Below are positions 63,573 through 64,000 of a stretch of DNA of 64,000 nucleotides, in pieces. The translations under genes and the position numbers were made by a program. Position 1 is the stretch's first letter; each line of letters starts with the position of its first letter. The DNA comes from Acidobacteriota bacterium (lineage in GTDB: Bacteria > Acidobacteriota > Vicinamibacteria > Fen-336), in contig QHVM01000087.1 in NCBI GenBank assembly GCA_003223555.1, forward strand, positions 1 to 64,000. The letters run 5' to 3'. Under the pieces are notes generated by a model that was not told the origin of the DNA, made no database searches, and saw nothing but the letters and a program-made list of their open reading frames with translations.

Positions 63573-64000
63573 ATGAACGGCATGCTGGCGACGGTGCTCG
63601 GGGTCGGGTTCGTGCTGGGGCTGCGCCACGCCCTCGACCCCGACCACGTGGTGGCGGTCACCACGATGGCCAGCGAGAAGACGGGCGTGCGGCGCACTTC
63701 GATGATCGGGGCTCTCTGGGGTCTCGGCCACGCGCTCTCGCTGGGCCTCGCGGGCGGAGCGATCCTGGCCCTGCGCCTGAGCGTGCCGCCGTCGATGGGC
63801 GAGGCGCTGGAGGCGTCGGTCGGGCTGATGCTGGTGGCCCTGGGCACGGTGGCGGTTCGGCGGGCCCTGCGCTGGCGCCTGCATGCCCACCCTCACGCCC
63901 ATGACGGAGAGGTCCACGTCCACTTCCACGCCCATTCCCCCGGCCGGCCGGAAGCCCACCATCACGCTCATCTCCTCGGCGGTGGCCTGCGGCCGTTCCT
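63573..64000 (+). CDS. Nickel/cobalt transporter-like membrane protein (NiCoT/UreH/RcnA-type), truncated
   Basis: 142 residues remain before the right edge. The first helix carries LGLRHALDPDHVVAVTTMAS, the HAxxxDH metal motif of NiCoT/UreH-type transporters, followed by a second helix GALWGLGHALSLGLAGG (GHxxS-type motif). A cytosolic or periplasmic His-rich loop (HAHPHAHDGEVHVHFHAHS) lies between helices, as in RcnA/UreH-like exporters or importers. Direction of transport and metal are not decidable from the fragment. Confidence 0.82.
   Translation, partial: MNGMLATVLGVGFVLGLRHALDPDHVVAVTTMASEKTGVRRTSMIGALWGLGHALSLGLAGGAILALRLSVPPSMGEALEASVGLMLVALGTVAVRRALRWRLHAHPHAHDGEVHVHFHAHSPGRPEAHHHAHLLGGGLRPF

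Noticed and set aside
1-64000. Prophage or integrative element
   Set aside because: No integrase, transposase, terminase, attachment-site duplication or tRNA boundary was found.

Overview
The window is about 70% GC throughout, with tightly packed genes, many 1-4 nt ATGA/GTGA stop-start overlaps and frequent GTG starts. It encodes an outer membrane (a TonB-dependent receptor with a carboxypeptidase-regulatory domain, and a beta-barrel-like protein), lipoproteins plus Lgt, and an E. coli-type four-subunit fumarate reductase. This suggests a diderm, high-GC soil or sediment bacterium. The receptor type and the many exported proteins fit Acidobacteriota best, but Methylomirabilota/Rokubacteria or a deltaproteobacterial lineage cannot be excluded. 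No rRNA, tRNA, CRISPR array, transposase, integrase or phage gene was seen.

Layout. 0-3 kb: truncated TonB-dependent receptor, then a minus-strand accessory trio (DUF433 antitoxin, DUF5615 PIN-like protein, large helical-repeat protein with a C-terminal HEPN-like motif). 3-11 kb: orphan MalK/UgpC-type ATPase coupled to a small NAD(P)-binding reductase. Divergent to them are a ribose-type ABC importer (ATPase, permease, binding lipoprotein), an exported unknown and glutamine synthetase. 11-17 kb: beta-barrel-like protein, frdABCD with a small partner gene, and an erythromycin-esterase-family protein. 17-20.5 kb: an exported choice-of-anchor/post-COAP pair (one frameshifted) and the methionine-salvage genes mtnB-mtnD-mtnC. 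20.6-22.8 kb: two exported proteins, one resembling a lipase foldase. 22.7-40.6 kb: a cell-envelope glycosylation region. It has an operon with a sugar-nucleotide epimerase, a GT2, a phosphodiesterase-like protein, a GT-C protein and Lgt. Next come two paralogous exported toroid-fold proteins around further GT-C-like proteins, then a second operon with a tandem GT-C pair, a UbiA prenyltransferase and a frameshifted GT-C protein. 40.6-44.4 kb: a metallo-beta-lactamase-fold protein, then a glycerol locus. Its glpF has lost its second NPA region, its glpK is intact, and the spacers are filled with repeats carrying micro-ORFs that begin MRPAG. 44.4-59.8 kb: a nearly gap-free minus-strand run of 12 genes for glycan uptake and breakdown (GH38 mannosidase, sugar permease, a binding protein fused to a permease, methyltransferase, asparagine synthetase, GT2, dienelactone-hydrolase-like protein, PHP metallohydrolase, cupin, GH63/MGH1-like hydrolase, S9 peptidase). 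59.9-64 kb: DUF349 protein, a tiny membrane protein, a DUF4412 protein and a truncated nickel/cobalt-type transporter.

The most unusual structure is at 41,690-42,871. Three tandem 97-bp units stand ahead of glpF, each carrying a roughly 21-codon ORF and ending in a Shine-Dalgarno-like GAGGA before an ATG/GTG. The glpF stop then feeds two more MRPAG-type mini-ORFs through ATGA overlaps into glpK. Other notable points are a CUT1 binding protein fused to its permease with the ATPase missing from the locus, a pair of unknown toroid paralogs, and at least four disrupted ORFs. Those disruptions could be real pseudogenes or sequence errors.
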